A stretch of 64,000 nt of DNA from Pantoea ananatis LMG 2665 (GCF_000710035.2 NZ_JMJJ01000010.1:124001-188000), one strand, 5' to 3'; counted from the first letter of the stretch, positions 27,002 to 39,431 are shown. Made by a program: numbers and translations. The notes: generated from the sequence alone by a model not told the origin.

Positions 27002-28333
27002 ATGCATCTTTCCCTTGGCGATTTTCATCCCGTCGCAGACGGCGAAACCCCTGATACACGCATCCTGCAACAGGCGATTGACCAGATTGCGGCGGCGGGC
27101 GGCGGGCGACTTACGCTGCCGCCGGGGCGTTATCGCAGCGGCTGCCTGAACCTTCCTTCCGATTTTGAGCTGCACCTTGAAGCCGGCGCAGTGCTGGTTG
27201 CCAGCCGACAACTGGCGGACTACCAACAGTGGAAAGCGCTGAGCTGTGCCGAGAAATCGCATAACGTCCTGCTGTATGCGCTGGGGCAGCGTAACCTGAC
27301 AATTACTGGTCAGGGCCATATTGAGGGAGACGCCGAAGCGTGGTTTGCGGCGGAGCCTGACGAACAGGGCTACCGGGTCCCAAAAGCAGACAGGCCACGC
27401 ATGATCGTGTTTGAGGATTGCGAGCAGGTCAGGTTGCAGGACATCAGCCTGATCCGCGCACCGATGTGGACGGTGCACCTTGTCAGCTGCCGCCATGTGC
27501 ATATCGAACGTCTGACCATTGATAACGCCATGACGCTGCCCAACACCGACGCACTGGACATTGACAGCTGCGAGGCGGTTTTTATCAGCAACAGCTATTT
27601 CAGCGCGGCAGATGATGCGATTTGCATCAAAACCACCTTCAAGCCCGCTGGCCTGCGTCGTCCGGCGCGACGAATCGCGGTGAGCAACTGCCTGCTGCGC
27701 AGCGACAGCTGCGCCTTGAAGATCGGCACTGAAACCTGGGACGATATTGAAGACATTACTGTTTCAGGCTGCACCCTGTTTGATTCCAACCGCGGCATCG
27801 GCATTGTGTCACGGGATGGTGGGGCGATACGGCGCGTCCTCTTCAGCACGATCGCCTTTAGCTGCCATCATGTTGCCGCCTGCCACTGGGGCAAAGCCGA
27901 TCCCATTTTTATCTCCGTACGGACCCGTGATCCGGCGGTGCTGCCGGGGATCGTGGAGCAAGTCCAGTTCAGTCAGCTCAGCGGTGTGGCAGAGGGCGCG
28001 ATCAACCTGCATGCTGCCCAGCCAGGCTGGATCCGTGATATTTCACTCAATCAACTCCATCTGCGGCAAACTGTCGCGCAGGGCGTGCAGGGGCAGTACG
28101 ATGTGCGGCCGCCCTGTAATCCCGATTCCCCCACCGGGATGGGGCTGGATAATGCTTACCGGCTGGATAAAACCACTGGCGAGGCTTACGGCGTTGAGCG
28201 CTATCCCGGTGGGCTGCCGGGACTGTTTGCGCGCGGCGTTGAGAACCTGCAATTGAACAACCTGACGATTCAGCGGCCTGAGCCGCTGCCGTCAGGCTGG
28301 CATCCGGACAGCGTTGTACTGCTGGCAGACTAA
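27002..28333 (+). CDS. Glycoside hydrolase family 28, cytosolic
   Basis: 443 residues, right-handed beta-helix glycosidase. Two of the GH28 catalytic elements are present: LPNTDALDID (NTD) and AADDAICIK (DD). The third, normally GHG, reads NRGIGIVSRDGG and lacks His, and the RIK element appears as SVRTRD. The N-terminus MHLSLGDFHPVADGETPDTR has no signal peptide, so the enzyme should act in the cytosol on an imported saccharide. It is last in the binding protein-permease operon, 37 bases after the second permease. Galacturonan or rhamnogalacturonan fragments are the usual substrates of the family; this one may differ. Confidence 0.85.
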   Translation: MHLSLGDFHPVADGETPDTRILQQAIDQIAAAGGGRLTLPPGRYRSGCLNLPSDFELHLEAGAVLVASRQLADYQQWKALSCAEKSHNVLLYALGQRNLTITGQGHIEGDAEAWFAAEPDEQGYRVPKADRPRMIVFEDCEQVRLQDISLIRAPMWTVHLVSCRHVHIERLTIDNAMTLPNTDALDIDSCEAVFISNSYFSAADDAICIKTTFKPAGLRRPARRIAVSNCLLRSDSCALKIGTETWDDIEDITVSGCTLFDSNRGIGIVSRDGGAIRRVLFSTIAFSCHHVAACHWGKADPIFISVRTRDPAVLPGIVEQVQFSQLSGVAEGAINLHAAQPGWIRDISLNQLHLRQTVAQGVQGQYDVRPPCNPDSPTGMGLDNAYRLDKTTGEAYGVERYPGGLPGLFARGVENLQLNNLTIQRPEPLPSGWHPDSVVLLAD

Positions 28334-28334
28334 G

Positions 28335-29405
28335 TTACAGCGCCGCCGCGATAGCGGCACCCAACTGCTGCGTATCCGCGCTGCCGCCCAGGTCGCGGGT
28401 TAAATGTTCACCGGCGGCCAGGGTACGCTCAATGGCGTTCAGCACGGCATCACCGGCTTCCTTGTAGCCGAGATGCTCCAGCATCATGGCACCACACCAA
28501 ATCTGGCCGATCGGGTTGGCGATATTTTTACCGGCGATATCGGGCGCCGAGCCGTGCACCGGTTCAAACAAGCTGGGGAATTTGCCTTCCGGATTGATAT
28601 TGGCAGACGGCGCGATGCCAATGGTGCCGGTGCAGGCAGGGCCGAGATCCGACAGGATATCGCCAAACAAATTGCTGGCAACCACCACATCAAACCAGTC
28701 GGGATGCAACACAAAATTGGCGGTAAGAATATCAATATGATATTTATCCACCTTGATCTCGGGATAGTGCTCACCCATCGCCTGAACGCGGTTATCCCAG
28801 TAGGGCATGGTAATCGCGATACCGTTTGATTTAGTGGCAGAGGTCAGGTGTTTTTTGGGCCGACGCTGGGCCAGTTCGAAGGCAAACTTCAGAATGCGAT
28901 CGACGCCCACGCGGGTCATGACCGTTTCCTGAATGACCACCTCCCGCTCGGTGCCGGGGAACATGGTGCCGCCCACGCTGGAATACTCGCCTTCGGTGTT
29001 TTCCCGCACCACGTAGAAATCGATATCGCCCGGCTTACGGTTGGCTAACGGTGCTTTCACGCCGGGCATCAGGCGTACCGGACGCAGGTTCACGTACTGA
29101 TCAAACTCACGGCGAAACTGCAACAGCGATCCCCAGAGCGAAACATGATCCGGCACCACATCAGGCCAGCCAACCGCGCCAAAATAAATCGCATCGAACG
29201 TTTTAAGCTCAGCAAACCAGTCGTCCGGCAGCATTTTGCCATGCTGTTGCCAGTATTCTGCGCTGGCATAATCGAACCACTCCCAGCGCAATGGAATGTT
29301 GAACTTCTCTGCCGCCACGTTCATCACGCGCACGCCTTCTGGCATCACTTCTTTGCCAATGCCGTCGCCGGGAATCACGGCAATACGATGGATCTTCTCT
29401 GTCAC
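28335..29405 (-). CDS. dmlA: Tartrate/D-malate dehydrogenase (decarboxylating)
   Basis: 356 residues of the beta-decarboxylating dehydrogenase family: IAVIPGDGIGKEVMPEGVRV, the substrate Arg segment LRPVRLMPGV, Tyr in VVRENTEGEYSSVGG, and Asp-rich metal/NAD site NLFGDILSDLGPACTGTIGI, then EPVHGSAPDIAGKNIANP. Family enzymes convert D-malate to pyruvate plus CO2 or oxidise tartrate, with NAD and Mn. Start at GTG 29405, preceded by AGAGGTG; the longer upstream frame has no support. Its divergent LysR partner copies the dmlA/dmlR arrangement of E. coli. Tartrate dehydrogenase is the main alternative. Confidence 0.85.
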   Translation of the reverse strand: MTEKIHRIAVIPGDGIGKEVMPEGVRVMNVAAEKFNIPLRWEWFDYASAEYWQQHGKMLPDDWFAELKTFDAIYFGAVGWPDVVPDHVSLWGSLLQFRREFDQYVNLRPVRLMPGVKAPLANRKPGDIDFYVVRENTEGEYSSVGGTMFPGTEREVVIQETVMTRVGVDRILKFAFELAQRRPKKHLTSATKSNGIAITMPYWDNRVQAMGEHYPEIKVDKYHIDILTANFVLHPDWFDVVVASNLFGDILSDLGPACTGTIGIAPSANINPEGKFPSLFEPVHGSAPDIAGKNIANPIGQIWCGAMMLEHLGYKEAGDAVLNAIERTLAAGEHLTRDLGGSADTQQLGAAIAAAL

Positions 29406-29540
29406 TGGGCACCTCTGAGGTTGGTAGGGTGAGTCGGTCAGGTTTCCGTATGCTGTCTTGGTGCAGCTTGATTTATCACCGGGCGTTAGCGCAGTATAAC
29501 TCTCCACCTGAGGTAAACAATTGGCCTTAAAGTTAATCCC

Positions 29541-30473
29541 ATGTTGAATCAAAGTAGAGAATCTCGGACGTCAAGTGACGATCTGGCGTTTTTCCTGCGC
29601 GTGGCGTCATTGGGCAGCCTGACGTCGGCCGCGCGGGCGCTGGGGCTTTCTCTGGCGGCCGTCAGCAAACGCCTGAGCCTGCTGGAGCAGCGGCTGGGGG
29701 TTCAGTTGCTGCGCCGCACCACGCGCAAGCTGGAACTGACGCCCGAAGGTCGTCGATACCTGGAAGGGGCTCGCCCGTTGCTGGAGCAGTTGGTGGCGCT
29801 GGAAGACGCGGTGAGCGGGGAAACGGCCGAGCTGCGCGGCACGCTGAATATTAATGCCTCGTTTGGTTTTGGCCGCCGCCATATCGCGCCCTGCGTGTCT
29901 GCCTTTGCTGCCCTGCATCCTCATCTGGCGCTTTCCCTGCAGCTCAGCAGTCAGCCGCTGAATTTTCTTGATGCCCATGTGGACATCGACATTCGCGTCG
30001 GCGAACCGCCAGACTCACGGCTGGTCGCCCGGAAACTGGTGCACAACCCGCGTGTACTTTGCTGCTCGCCCGCCTACGCCGCCAAACACGGGTTGCCGGA
30101 CAGCATCCGGGCGCTGGCGCAGCATAACTGCATTTTACTGAGGCAGCATGACAGCGATTTCGCCCTGTGGCGTTTTGTCGGCGATGCGGAGAGCCTGAGT
30201 CAGAAAGTCCGCGGGAACCTGGTCACGAACGATGGCGAGGTGGCGATGCGCATGGCGCTGGATGGTCATGGCATCCTGCTGCGCTCCTGGTGGGATGCAA
30301 AACACAGCATTGCAGCCGGGGAGCTGCGGCATGTGTTGCCCGAATGGCGGTCACCGGACGGCGATATCTTCGCAGTCTGGCAGGCGCAGCGACAGCAGCC
30401 CTCGCGCCTCATGGCGTTTGTGACCTTTCTACAGGAAAGGCTTCAAAGCGATAGCGCGTTAACTCATCTGTGA
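29541..30473 (+). CDS. LysR-family regulator, DmlR-like
   Basis: 310 residues. Helix-turn-helix LAFFLRVASLGSLTSAARAL followed by GLSLAAVSKRLSLLEQRLGV and LLRRTTRKLELTPEG; effector domain with DIDIRVGEPPDSRLVARKL and GHGILLRSWW. Divergent from the tartrate/D-malate dehydrogenase gene with 135 bases between starts, so it most likely activates that gene in response to the acid, as DmlR does. Confidence 0.85.
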   Translation: MLNQSRESRTSSDDLAFFLRVASLGSLTSAARALGLSLAAVSKRLSLLEQRLGVQLLRRTTRKLELTPEGRRYLEGARPLLEQLVALEDAVSGETAELRGTLNINASFGFGRRHIAPCVSAFAALHPHLALSLQLSSQPLNFLDAHVDIDIRVGEPPDSRLVARKLVHNPRVLCCSPAYAAKHGLPDSIRALAQHNCILLRQHDSDFALWRFVGDAESLSQKVRGNLVTNDGEVAMRMALDGHGILLRSWWDAKHSIAAGELRHVLPEWRSPDGDIFAVWQAQRQQPSRLMAFVTFLQERLQSDSALTHL

Positions 30474-30510
30474 TGTCCCACGCAACTTTTCTGTAAATCA
30501 TTATCACTAT

Positions 30511-30537
30511 TAAAGTATTTTCCGGCAGCGTCGATAC
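30511..30537 (+). promoter_or_regulatory. Sigma-28 (FliA)-type promoter of chemoreceptor gene
   Basis: TAAAGTAT (30511-30518), 11 bases, then GTCGATAC (30530-30537), close to TAAAGTTT-N11-GCCGATAA. It lies 90 bases before the chemoreceptor start. Confidence 0.65.
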
Positions 30538-30627
30538 CGATCTTATGTGTCTGCGCCCGTTGCGTAGATCGACTGTGAGCACGCCTCTGGTCTGAGGCGC
30601 GGTTTAACCTCTGGTGGATGCCTGGCG

Positions 30628-32064
30628 ATGAATACAGATTTAACACGCTCCGGGGATGGCGTTTCCCCTCAACGTATTGCAAAACAGGCAGACAGGCTGA
30701 TTGTCATGCTGTGTTGGATCATGGTGGTGATTTCAGCCATCGTCGGAAGCCTGTACCAGTCAACCTGGCTGGCGATAACGGTCGGCACCGGGCTGGCACT
30801 GGTCGCCACGCTGGTGGGATGGCTGGCAAACGGCACGTTATTTTCGCGCTTATGGCTGGCCTTCACGCTCATCGGCTTTGCGGGTTTGCTGATTCAACTG
30901 GGCCAGGGCGAAACCGAGTTCCACTTTTCGGTGTTTGTCTTGCTGTCGGTATTGCTGGTCTATCGCGACAGCCGACCCTTGCTGGTGGCCGCCGCGACAG
31001 GCGCCGTTCATCATCTCCTGTTTAACTATCTGCAGGAACACGATCTGTTTGGCATCGTGGTCTTTCACCATCCCGGTCTGGATATGGTGCTTTTCCACGC
31101 GCTGTTTGTGGTGGTACAGACCGCGATGCTGGTGCTTATCGCCCGGCAGATGGCCGCCGATCTCCGCGCTTCAAGTGAGGTCGCGCAACTGGCTGCCCGC
31201 ATCAACCGTGAACCAGGTTGCCTGACGCTGTCGGTGGAAAATCAACAGAGTGAAACGCCATTCGCCAAAACCTTTAGCCAGACGCTGAGCACGATGCGCG
31301 GTACGTTGAACCAGGTCAGCCACGGCGTCGCTGAACTGCTGCAGGAGGCCGACAGCATGCTGTCGCGTAACGCCGCCCTGTCGCAGCGCACCGATGAACA
31401 GGCTCAGGCGCTGGAGGTGGCGACCACCGCGATGTCACAAATCAGCGTTGCCGCCAGTCAGGCGAAGGATAAGGCGCAAACGGCCTGCGATCTGGCTCAT
31501 GAAACCCGCCAGGTAGCGAATAAAGGTCAACAGAATATTCAGCGGGCGATGGCCTCCATGGCGCAGATTAACGTGGAGTCTGGCCGGGTTAAAACCATTC
31601 TTGAACTGATTGACGGCATTGCTTTCCAGACGACGATTTTGTCCCTGAATGCCTCAGTAGAAGCCGCCCGCGCGGGTCAGGAAGGCCGGGGTTTTGCCGT
31701 GGTGGCCAACGAAGTGCGCAGCCTGGCATTGCGGTGTGAAAATGCCGCCCGTGAGATTCGCCAGCTCATGGATGTGTCCAGTTCCAGCGCCGAGCAGGGC
31801 ACCGCGCAGGTTGATCAGGCCGCCCAGACCATGCAGGCGATTCACGTCAGTATCGACAGCCTGTCACAGCTGGTGAACGAGCTGTCGGAGATGAGCGTGC
31901 AGCAAAATCAGAGCATCGAACAGATTCAGCACAGCATTAACAGTATTGATGACAGCGTGAATCATAACGTCAAACACGTGACCGAAACGCTACAGGTGGC
32001 GCAGCACCAGCGTCAGCAGGCCAGCACGCTACAACAGGCTATCTCACTGTTTCGTTTTAGCTAG
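30628..32064 (+). CDS. Methyl-accepting chemotaxis protein with membrane-embedded sensor
   Basis: 478 residues. The N-terminal 180 residues form about six closely spaced hydrophobic segments (for example [20 protein letters not shown]) with no sizeable periplasmic domain, then the signalling rod. The hairpin tip reads [20 protein letters not shown] and [20 protein letters not shown]. It probably senses a membrane or internal cue rather than a periplasmic ligand. No canonical HAMP is evident and no C-terminal methylation pentapeptide. A sigma-28-like promoter precedes it. Confidence 0.9.
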   Translation: MNTDLTRSGDGVSPQRIAKQADRLIVMLCWIMVVISAIVGSLYQSTWLAITVGTGLALVATLVGWLANGTLFSRLWLAFTLIGFAGLLIQLGQGETEFHFSVFVLLSVLLVYRDSRPLLVAAATGAVHHLLFNYLQEHDLFGIVVFHHPGLDMVLFHALFVVVQTAMLVLIARQMAADLRASSEVAQLAARINREPGCLTLSVENQQSETPFAKTFSQTLSTMRGTLNQVSHGVAELLQEADSMLSRNAALSQRTDEQAQALEVATTAMSQISVAASQAKDKAQTACDLAHETRQVANKGQQNIQRAMASMAQINVESGRVKTILELIDGIAFQTTILSLNASVEAARAGQEGRGFAVVANEVRSLALRCENAAREIRQLMDVSSSSAEQGTAQVDQAAQTMQAIHVSIDSLSQLVNELSEMSVQQNQSIEQIQHSINSIDDSVNHNVKHVTETLQVAQHQRQQASTLQQAISLFRFS

Positions 32065-32168
32065 GCGAGGCAGGCAGAATCCGTTATGAGGCGGTTCTGG
32101 CGGAGAAAACACGGGCGTTATTGCCCGGGTCGCGAGGATACCGTATCAGCGGCGTCGATGGGCGCGAG

Positions 32169-32198
32169 TGCCCCGCAGGCCAGATGGACTGCGGGGCA
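32169..32198. terminator. Hairpin between convergent chemoreceptor and DUF1330 genes
   Basis: TGCCCCGCAG (32169-32178) pairs perfectly with 32189-32198 around a 10-base loop. No clear U-tract. Confidence 0.45.
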
Positions 32199-32222
32199 AT
32201 GGCGGGCATGCCCGCAAAGCGA

Positions 32223-32513
32223 TTAATCGACGCCTTTTACCAACAATACGCGATAAGTCGCGCCCTTCAGGCGGTGCTGTTTCGCCTCCTGATATTCCGG
32301 GCTGTCATACCAGGCATGGGCGGCGTCGGTGCTCGGAAATTCAATAATCACCACACCTTCCGCCTCGGGGCCTTCCAGGGTTTCCAGATCGCCGTAAAAG
32401 GCTAATGGCTTGATGGGATGGTTGCCATGGGCTTTGCCGGCTTTATCGGCGTAAGTCACCATTTCATCCTGATCCAGGGTGTTGTCACGAATAAATACGA
32501 CGTAAGCGCTCAA
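32223..32513 (-). CDS. DUF1330-family protein
   Basis: 96 residues with the ferredoxin-like DUF1330 pattern: MSAYVVFIRDNTLDQDEM, GDLETLEGPEAEGVVIIEFP and AHAWYDSPEYQEAKQHRL. The start is TTG at 32513 with a strong GAGGAG site that overlaps the stop of the upstream yghU gene, so the unusual start is well supported. Function of the family is not established. It is in an operon with yghU. Confidence 0.82.
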   Translation of the reverse strand: MSAYVVFIRDNTLDQDEMVTYADKAGKAHGNHPIKPLAFYGDLETLEGPEAEGVVIIEFPSTDAAHAWYDSPEYQEAKQHRLKGATYRVLLVKGVD

Positions 32514-32524
32514 CGTTTTTCTCC

Positions 32525-33388
32525 TCAGGCTTGCTTGTCTTGGGTTTGCGTATCAAAGTCCGATGCGTCATGGCGCTCGCGCAGCTGATCGGCGGGTTCG
32601 CCCATCACACGGTTCACCTTGCGGCCGCGCATAACGGCCGGACGCAGGGCGATCTCTTCGGCCCAGCGCACCACATTTTTGTAGGACTGAAGATCGAGGA
32701 ATTCTGCCGCATTGTACTGGTTATACAGCACCATGCTGCCGTACCACGGCCAGGTGGCGATATCGGCGATGGTGTAATCGTCACCCGCCAGATAACGGTT
32801 ATCGGCAAGCTGACGGTCCAGCACGTCAAACTGACGTTTGGCTTCCAGTGAGAAGCGGTTGATGGCGTATTCAATCTTTTCTGGCGCGTAATGATAGAAG
32901 TGACCAAAGCCGCCGCCAAGGTAAGGGGCAGAGCCTTGCAGCCAGAACAGCCAGTTCAGCGTTTCGGTGCGTTTGGCCGGATCTTTCGGCAGGAAATAAC
33001 CGTATTTTTCCGCCAGATAGAGCAGGATGTTACCGGATTCAAATACGCGAATCGGTGGTGTGGCTGAATGATCGCACAGTGCCGGGATTTTGGAGTTGGG
33101 GTTGATCTCAACAAAACCGCTGCTGAACTGATCGCCTTCACCAATATTGATTAACCAGGCATCGTACTCTGCATCGTTCACGTTCAGCGCCAGCAACTCT
33201 TCCAGCAGAATAGTGACTTTCTGGCCGTTAGGCGTGCCCAGAGAGTAAAGCTGCAGCGGATGCTTACCAACCGGCAGGGCTTTTTCATGGGTTGGGCCAG
33301 CGGTAGGGCGGTTAGTTTTGGCACCATTACCTTTCGCTTCCGGGTCCCACTTCCAGACTTTAGCGGGCTGATAGTGTTGTTCAGACAT
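32525..33388 (-). CDS. yghU: Disulfide-bond oxidoreductase / glutathione S-transferase YghU
   Basis: 287 residues, as in E. coli YghU. Nu-class GST features: an N-terminal extension YQPAKVWKWDPEAKGNG, the thioredoxin-like domain with LYSLGTPNGQKVTILLEELL, cis-Pro region NPNSKIPAL and the GSH-binding FESGNILLYLAEKYG, then the helical domain with DDYTIADIATWPW. Nu-class enzymes bind two glutathiones and reduce disulfides. Followed by the DUF1330 gene in the same unit. Confidence 0.93.
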   Translation of the reverse strand: MSEQHYQPAKVWKWDPEAKGNGAKTNRPTAGPTHEKALPVGKHPLQLYSLGTPNGQKVTILLEELLALNVNDAEYDAWLINIGEGDQFSSGFVEINPNSKIPALCDHSATPPIRVFESGNILLYLAEKYGYFLPKDPAKRTETLNWLFWLQGSAPYLGGGFGHFYHYAPEKIEYAINRFSLEAKRQFDVLDRQLADNRYLAGDDYTIADIATWPWYGSMVLYNQYNAAEFLDLQSYKNVVRWAEEIALRPAVMRGRKVNRVMGEPADQLRERHDASDFDTQTQDKQA

Positions 33389-33569
33389 GATGAGGTTCGC
33401 CTTTTTGTGTTTGGAGTTTTCACGAGTGTAGCAGTTGCCAGCGCGCTGGTTTAACCCTGGTGGCGGTGACTTTGTATCGCTTTACTACAGCGCTCAAGAC
33501 AGCTTTACCGCCAGTGCGAAGAGATTTTCCCCACACAAATCACATTTATGACGCCTGAGCAATGCTAAG

Positions 33570-33583
33570 CTAAAACGGTTTAG
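33570..33583 (+). promoter_or_regulatory. ScrR-type operator before scrK
   Basis: CTAAAACGGTTTAG differs by one base from the perfect palindrome CTAAACCGGTTTAG found before scrY. It lies 34 bases before the scrK start and is the kind of site used by the LacI-family ScrR repressor. Confidence 0.7.
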
Positions 33584-33616
33584 TAAAATTTAGCTTTATC
33601 TGCGTAGGAGAGAGGT

Positions 33617-34534
33617 ATGTCAGCACGAGTCTGGTGTCTGGGTGATGCCGTGGTGGACCTGCTTCCGGACGGGCCGGGGCATTTAATACAGTGTGCAGGC
33701 GGGGCGCCCGCCAATGTGGCGGTGGGCATTGCCCGCTTACAGGGCCGCAGCGGGTTTATTGGCCGGGTTGGGGACGATCCTTTTGGTCACTTTATGCAGC
33801 ACACGCTGGCGACTGAACAGGTTGATACCCGCTATATGACGCTGGACAGCGCCCAGCGCACCTCAACGGTGGTGGTGGCGCTGGATCAGGAAGGTGAGCG
33901 GACTTTTACCTTTATGGTGCGCCCCAGTGCAGATCTGTTTCTGGAACAAGGCGATCTCCCCAGGTTTGAGCAAGGTGAATGGCTTCACTGCTGCTCAATT
34001 GCCCTGGCGGCAGAACCTTCGCGCTCCACCACCTTTTCTGCCATGCAGCAGATCAGCGATGCCGGTGGCTTTGTGAGCTTTGATCCCAATATTCGTCACG
34101 ATCTGTGGCACGACGATGCCCAACTGCGGGACTGTGTGAACCGGGCGTTACAGCTGGCCGATGTGGTCAAGCTGTCTGAGGAAGAGCTGGCTTTTCTGAC
34201 TCCGGGGGCGCAACACGCTGACAGCATGCAGGCGCTGGCGGAACGCTTTGCGATTAGCCTGCTGATGGTCACCCAGGGCAAGGCCGGAGTGAAAGTCTGG
34301 CATCAGGGTAAACATTATCACTATCCCACGCTGCCTGTGGTGAGCGTGGACACCACCGGCGCAGGGGATGCGTTTGTCGCCGGGCTGCTATGGGGGCTGG
34401 CGGAAAAGGGGATGCCCGCTAATGAGGCCGAGCTGGCGGCACGACTCAGCAGCGCACAGCAGTGTGGGGCGCTGGCGACGACGGCAAAAGGGGCGATGAC
34501 CGCGTTGCCTTATCGCCACCAAATTGAAGGATAA
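33617..34534 (+). CDS. scrK: Fructokinase of the sucrose regulon
   Basis: 305 residues, PfkB/ribokinase fold: WCLGDAVVDLLPDG, substrate glycine pair CAGGAPANVAVGIARLQG, and the ATP/anion-hole signature DTTGAGDAFVAGLLWGL with catalytic Asp. It phosphorylates the fructose released when ScrB cleaves sucrose-6-phosphate. It has its own ScrR-type operator and a hairpin after its stop, so it is a separate transcription unit of the regulon, as in enteric scr systems. GGAGAGAGG precedes ATG 33617. Confidence 0.93.
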   Translation: MSARVWCLGDAVVDLLPDGPGHLIQCAGGAPANVAVGIARLQGRSGFIGRVGDDPFGHFMQHTLATEQVDTRYMTLDSAQRTSTVVVALDQEGERTFTFMVRPSADLFLEQGDLPRFEQGEWLHCCSIALAAEPSRSTTFSAMQQISDAGGFVSFDPNIRHDLWHDDAQLRDCVNRALQLADVVKLSEEELAFLTPGAQHADSMQALAERFAISLLMVTQGKAGVKVWHQGKHYHYPTLPVVSVDTTGAGDAFVAGLLWGLAEKGMPANEAELAARLSSAQQCGALATTAKGAMTALPYRHQIEG

Positions 34535-34556
34535 TATCCCGATAACGCCACGACGC

Positions 34557-34590
34557 ACTGACCGGCAACCCTCGCCTGTGTCCGGTCAGT
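34557..34590 (+). terminator. Hairpin after scrK
   Basis: ACTGACCGG (34557-34565) pairs with 34582-34590 around a 16-base loop. No T-run; probable transcript end between scrK and lacZ. Confidence 0.4.
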
Positions 34591-34933
34591 CAGCGGGTGC
34601 AGCGCCGAACGGGGTCGGCCGCTCATCCAGCGGGCCTGTCATCACTAAAGGGGACAGCGCCCGTTACCTCAGATCGGGCAGAGCGATCAGCCCCTGTCCA
34701 CGCTGATGACCCGGCCGCTCAGGGTGAACCGCCTGCCGGCATAAAGCGTGGTCGGGCTTTGTCTGTCACCGCAACGCAAGCTTTACTGTTGCCCCATCAT
34801 GCCGAGCCTTTTCGCGCATTGATCTGTTCCCGCGGCCATCTGCCCGTTGTCAGCGCTCCCCGTTCGCGCATCCTGACCGGGGCCGGCAAGACAGCGACCC
34901 CGCTCATAAATCTCACTGCCGATCCCGCTTTGC
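34591..34933. other. Gene-free interval at the scrK/lac junction
   Basis: About 340 GC-rich bases where E. coli would carry the end of lacI. Forward frames show no recognisable LacI C-terminus. A short open frame (34597-34938) has a composition unlike the neighbouring genes and is not accepted. It may be scar sequence from gain of the lac module or loss of lacI. Confidence 0.4.
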
Positions 34934-34949
34934 TGTGAGGCAGTTCACT
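34934..34949 (+). promoter_or_regulatory. cAMP-CRP site of the lac promoter
   Basis: TGTGAGGCAGTTCACT carries TGTGA-N6-TCACT as in the E. coli lac CRP site, and is followed by the same 17-base gap to the TTTACA -35 element. Confidence 0.8.
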
Positions 34950-34966
34950 CATTCGCCCTTCGTTGC

Positions 34967-34995
34967 TTTACATCCCCATTCCGGCCTCGTAATGT
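34967..34995 (+). promoter_or_regulatory. lac-type promoter of lacZY
   Basis: -35 TTTACA (34967-34972, within GCTTTACA exactly as in E. coli lac), 17-base spacer containing ATTCCGGC, and -10 TAATGT (34990-34995). Confidence 0.75.
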
Positions 34996-35001
34996 CATCT
35001 C

Positions 35002-38125
<3,124 letters not shown>

Positions 38126-38131
38126 TGAGCG

Positions 38132-38149
38132 GGCAGGCTCGCGCCTGCC
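38132..38149 (+). repeat. lacZ-lacY intercistronic hairpin
   Basis: GGCAGGC (38132-38138) pairs with GCCTGCC (38143-38149), 4-base loop. The E. coli lacZ-lacY gap also carries a palindrome. Confidence 0.5.
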
Positions 38150-38174
38150 TGACTCTCGCGTAAGGACGTCCAAT

Positions 38175-39419
38175 ATGTACTATTTAAAAAACACGAATTT
38201 TTGGCTGTTTGGTTTTTTCTTCTTCTTTTACTTTTTCATCATGGGTGCCTATTTCCCGTTCTTCCCCATCTGGTTGCATGATATTAACCATATCAGCAAA
38301 GGGGATACCGGCATTATTTTTGCCAGTATTTCGTTGTTTTCTCTGCTGTTTCAGCCGCTGTTTGGCCTGTTGTCCGATAAGCTCGGCCTGCGCAAACACC
38401 TGCTGTGGGTTATCACCGGTATGCTGGTGATGTTCGCACCTTTCTTTATTTACGTTTTTGGGCCGCTATTACAGGTGAATATTCTGGCGGGCTCGATTGT
38501 TGGCGGTATTTACCTGGGTTTTATCTACAACGCCGGGGCACCCGCGATTGAAGCGTACATTGAGAAAGTCAGCCGCCGCAGCAATTTTGAATTTGGCCGG
38601 GCGCGCATGTTTGGCTGTGTAGGATGGGCCTTGTGCGCCTCCATCGTCGGGATCATGTTCACCATCAATAACCAGTTTGTGTTCTGGCTGGGGTCGGGCT
38701 GTGCCGTGATTCTGGCGCTGCTGCTGTTCTTCTCCCGTACCAGCACATCGTCATCCGCGACGGTTGCGCAGGCGGTGGGAGCGAATCACTCGGCGTTCAG
38801 CCTGAAGCTGGCGCTGGAGTTGTTCAGGCAGCCAAAACTGTGGTTTTTATCCCTGTATGTCGTCGGCGTGTCCTGTACCTATGACGTGTTCGACCAGCAG
38901 TTTGCTAACTTCTTTACCTCATTCTTTGCCACAGGCGAACAGGGTACGCGGGTATTTGGCTATGTAACCACCCTGGGTGAATTACTGAACGCGTCCATCA
39001 TGTTTTTTGCTCCGCTGATCGTTAACCGCATTGGCGGCAAGAACGCCCTGCTGCTGGCAGGCATGATCATGTCCGTGCGTATTATCGGTTCCTCCTTTGC
39101 CACCACGGCAGTGGAAGTGGTGATTCTTAAAACGCTGCACATGTTTGAAATCCCTTTCCTGATTGTCGGCTGCTTTAAATACATCACCAGCCAGTTTGAA
39201 GTGCGCTTCTCCGCCACCATTTATCTGGTGTGCTTCTGCTTCTTCAAACAGTTAGCGATGATATTCATGTCAGTTCTGGCGGGTAACATGTATGAAAGTA
39301 TTGGCTTCCATGGCGCCTATCTGGTGCTGGGCTCTATTGCGATGGCCTTTACGTTGATCTCCGTTTTCACCCTGAGCGGGCCGGGACCGCTGACGCTGTT
39401 ACGTCGTCATGCTGCCTGA
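38175..39419 (+). CDS. lacY: Lactose/H+ symporter LacY
   Basis: 414 residues (E. coli 417) with 12 TM segments. The start [20 protein letters not shown] is nearly that of E. coli LacY. The substrate and proton residues are in place: Glu126 ([11 protein letters not shown]), Arg144 and Cys148 ([10 protein letters not shown]), Glu269 (TTLGELLN), Arg302 (SVRIIGSS), His322 and Glu325 ([10 protein letters not shown]). This sets it apart from sucrose permeases of the same family despite the scr neighbourhood. ATG 38175 follows TAAGGACG; upstream in-frame codons overlap lacZ and are not used. lacA is absent. Confidence 0.96.
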   Translation: MYYLKNTNFWLFGFFFFFYFFIMGAYFPFFPIWLHDINHISKGDTGIIFASISLFSLLFQPLFGLLSDKLGLRKHLLWVITGMLVMFAPFFIYVFGPLLQVNILAGSIVGGIYLGFIYNAGAPAIEAYIEKVSRRSNFEFGRARMFGCVGWALCASIVGIMFTINNQFVFWLGSGCAVILALLLFFSRTSTSSSATVAQAVGANHSAFSLKLALELFRQPKLWFLSLYVVGVSCTYDVFDQQFANFFTSFFATGEQGTRVFGYVTTLGELLNASIMFFAPLIVNRIGGKNALLLAGMIMSVRIIGSSFATTAVEVVILKTLHMFEIPFLIVGCFKYITSQFEVRFSATIYLVCFCFFKQLAMIFMSVLAGNMYESIGFHGAYLVLGSIAMAFTLISVFTLSGPGPLTLLRRHAA

Positions 39420-39431
39420 TCCCTTCCTCAA

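Noticed and set aside
30490..30515. Possible Fur box before the second chemoreceptor gene (ATCATTATCACTATT)
   Set aside because: Only one half-site fits well and overall match is about 12 of 19; an AT-rich promoter explains it.
34597..34938. 113-codon open frame from GTG between scrK and lacZ
   Set aside because: Proline/alanine-rich translation without any domain pattern, no ribosome site, and it runs into the lac CRP site.
38175..39419. Sucrose permease CscB instead of LacY
   Set aside because: The scr setting suggested it, but the sequence carries the LacY residues (Glu126, Arg144, Cys148, His322) and a nearly identical N-terminus, and it follows lacZ.
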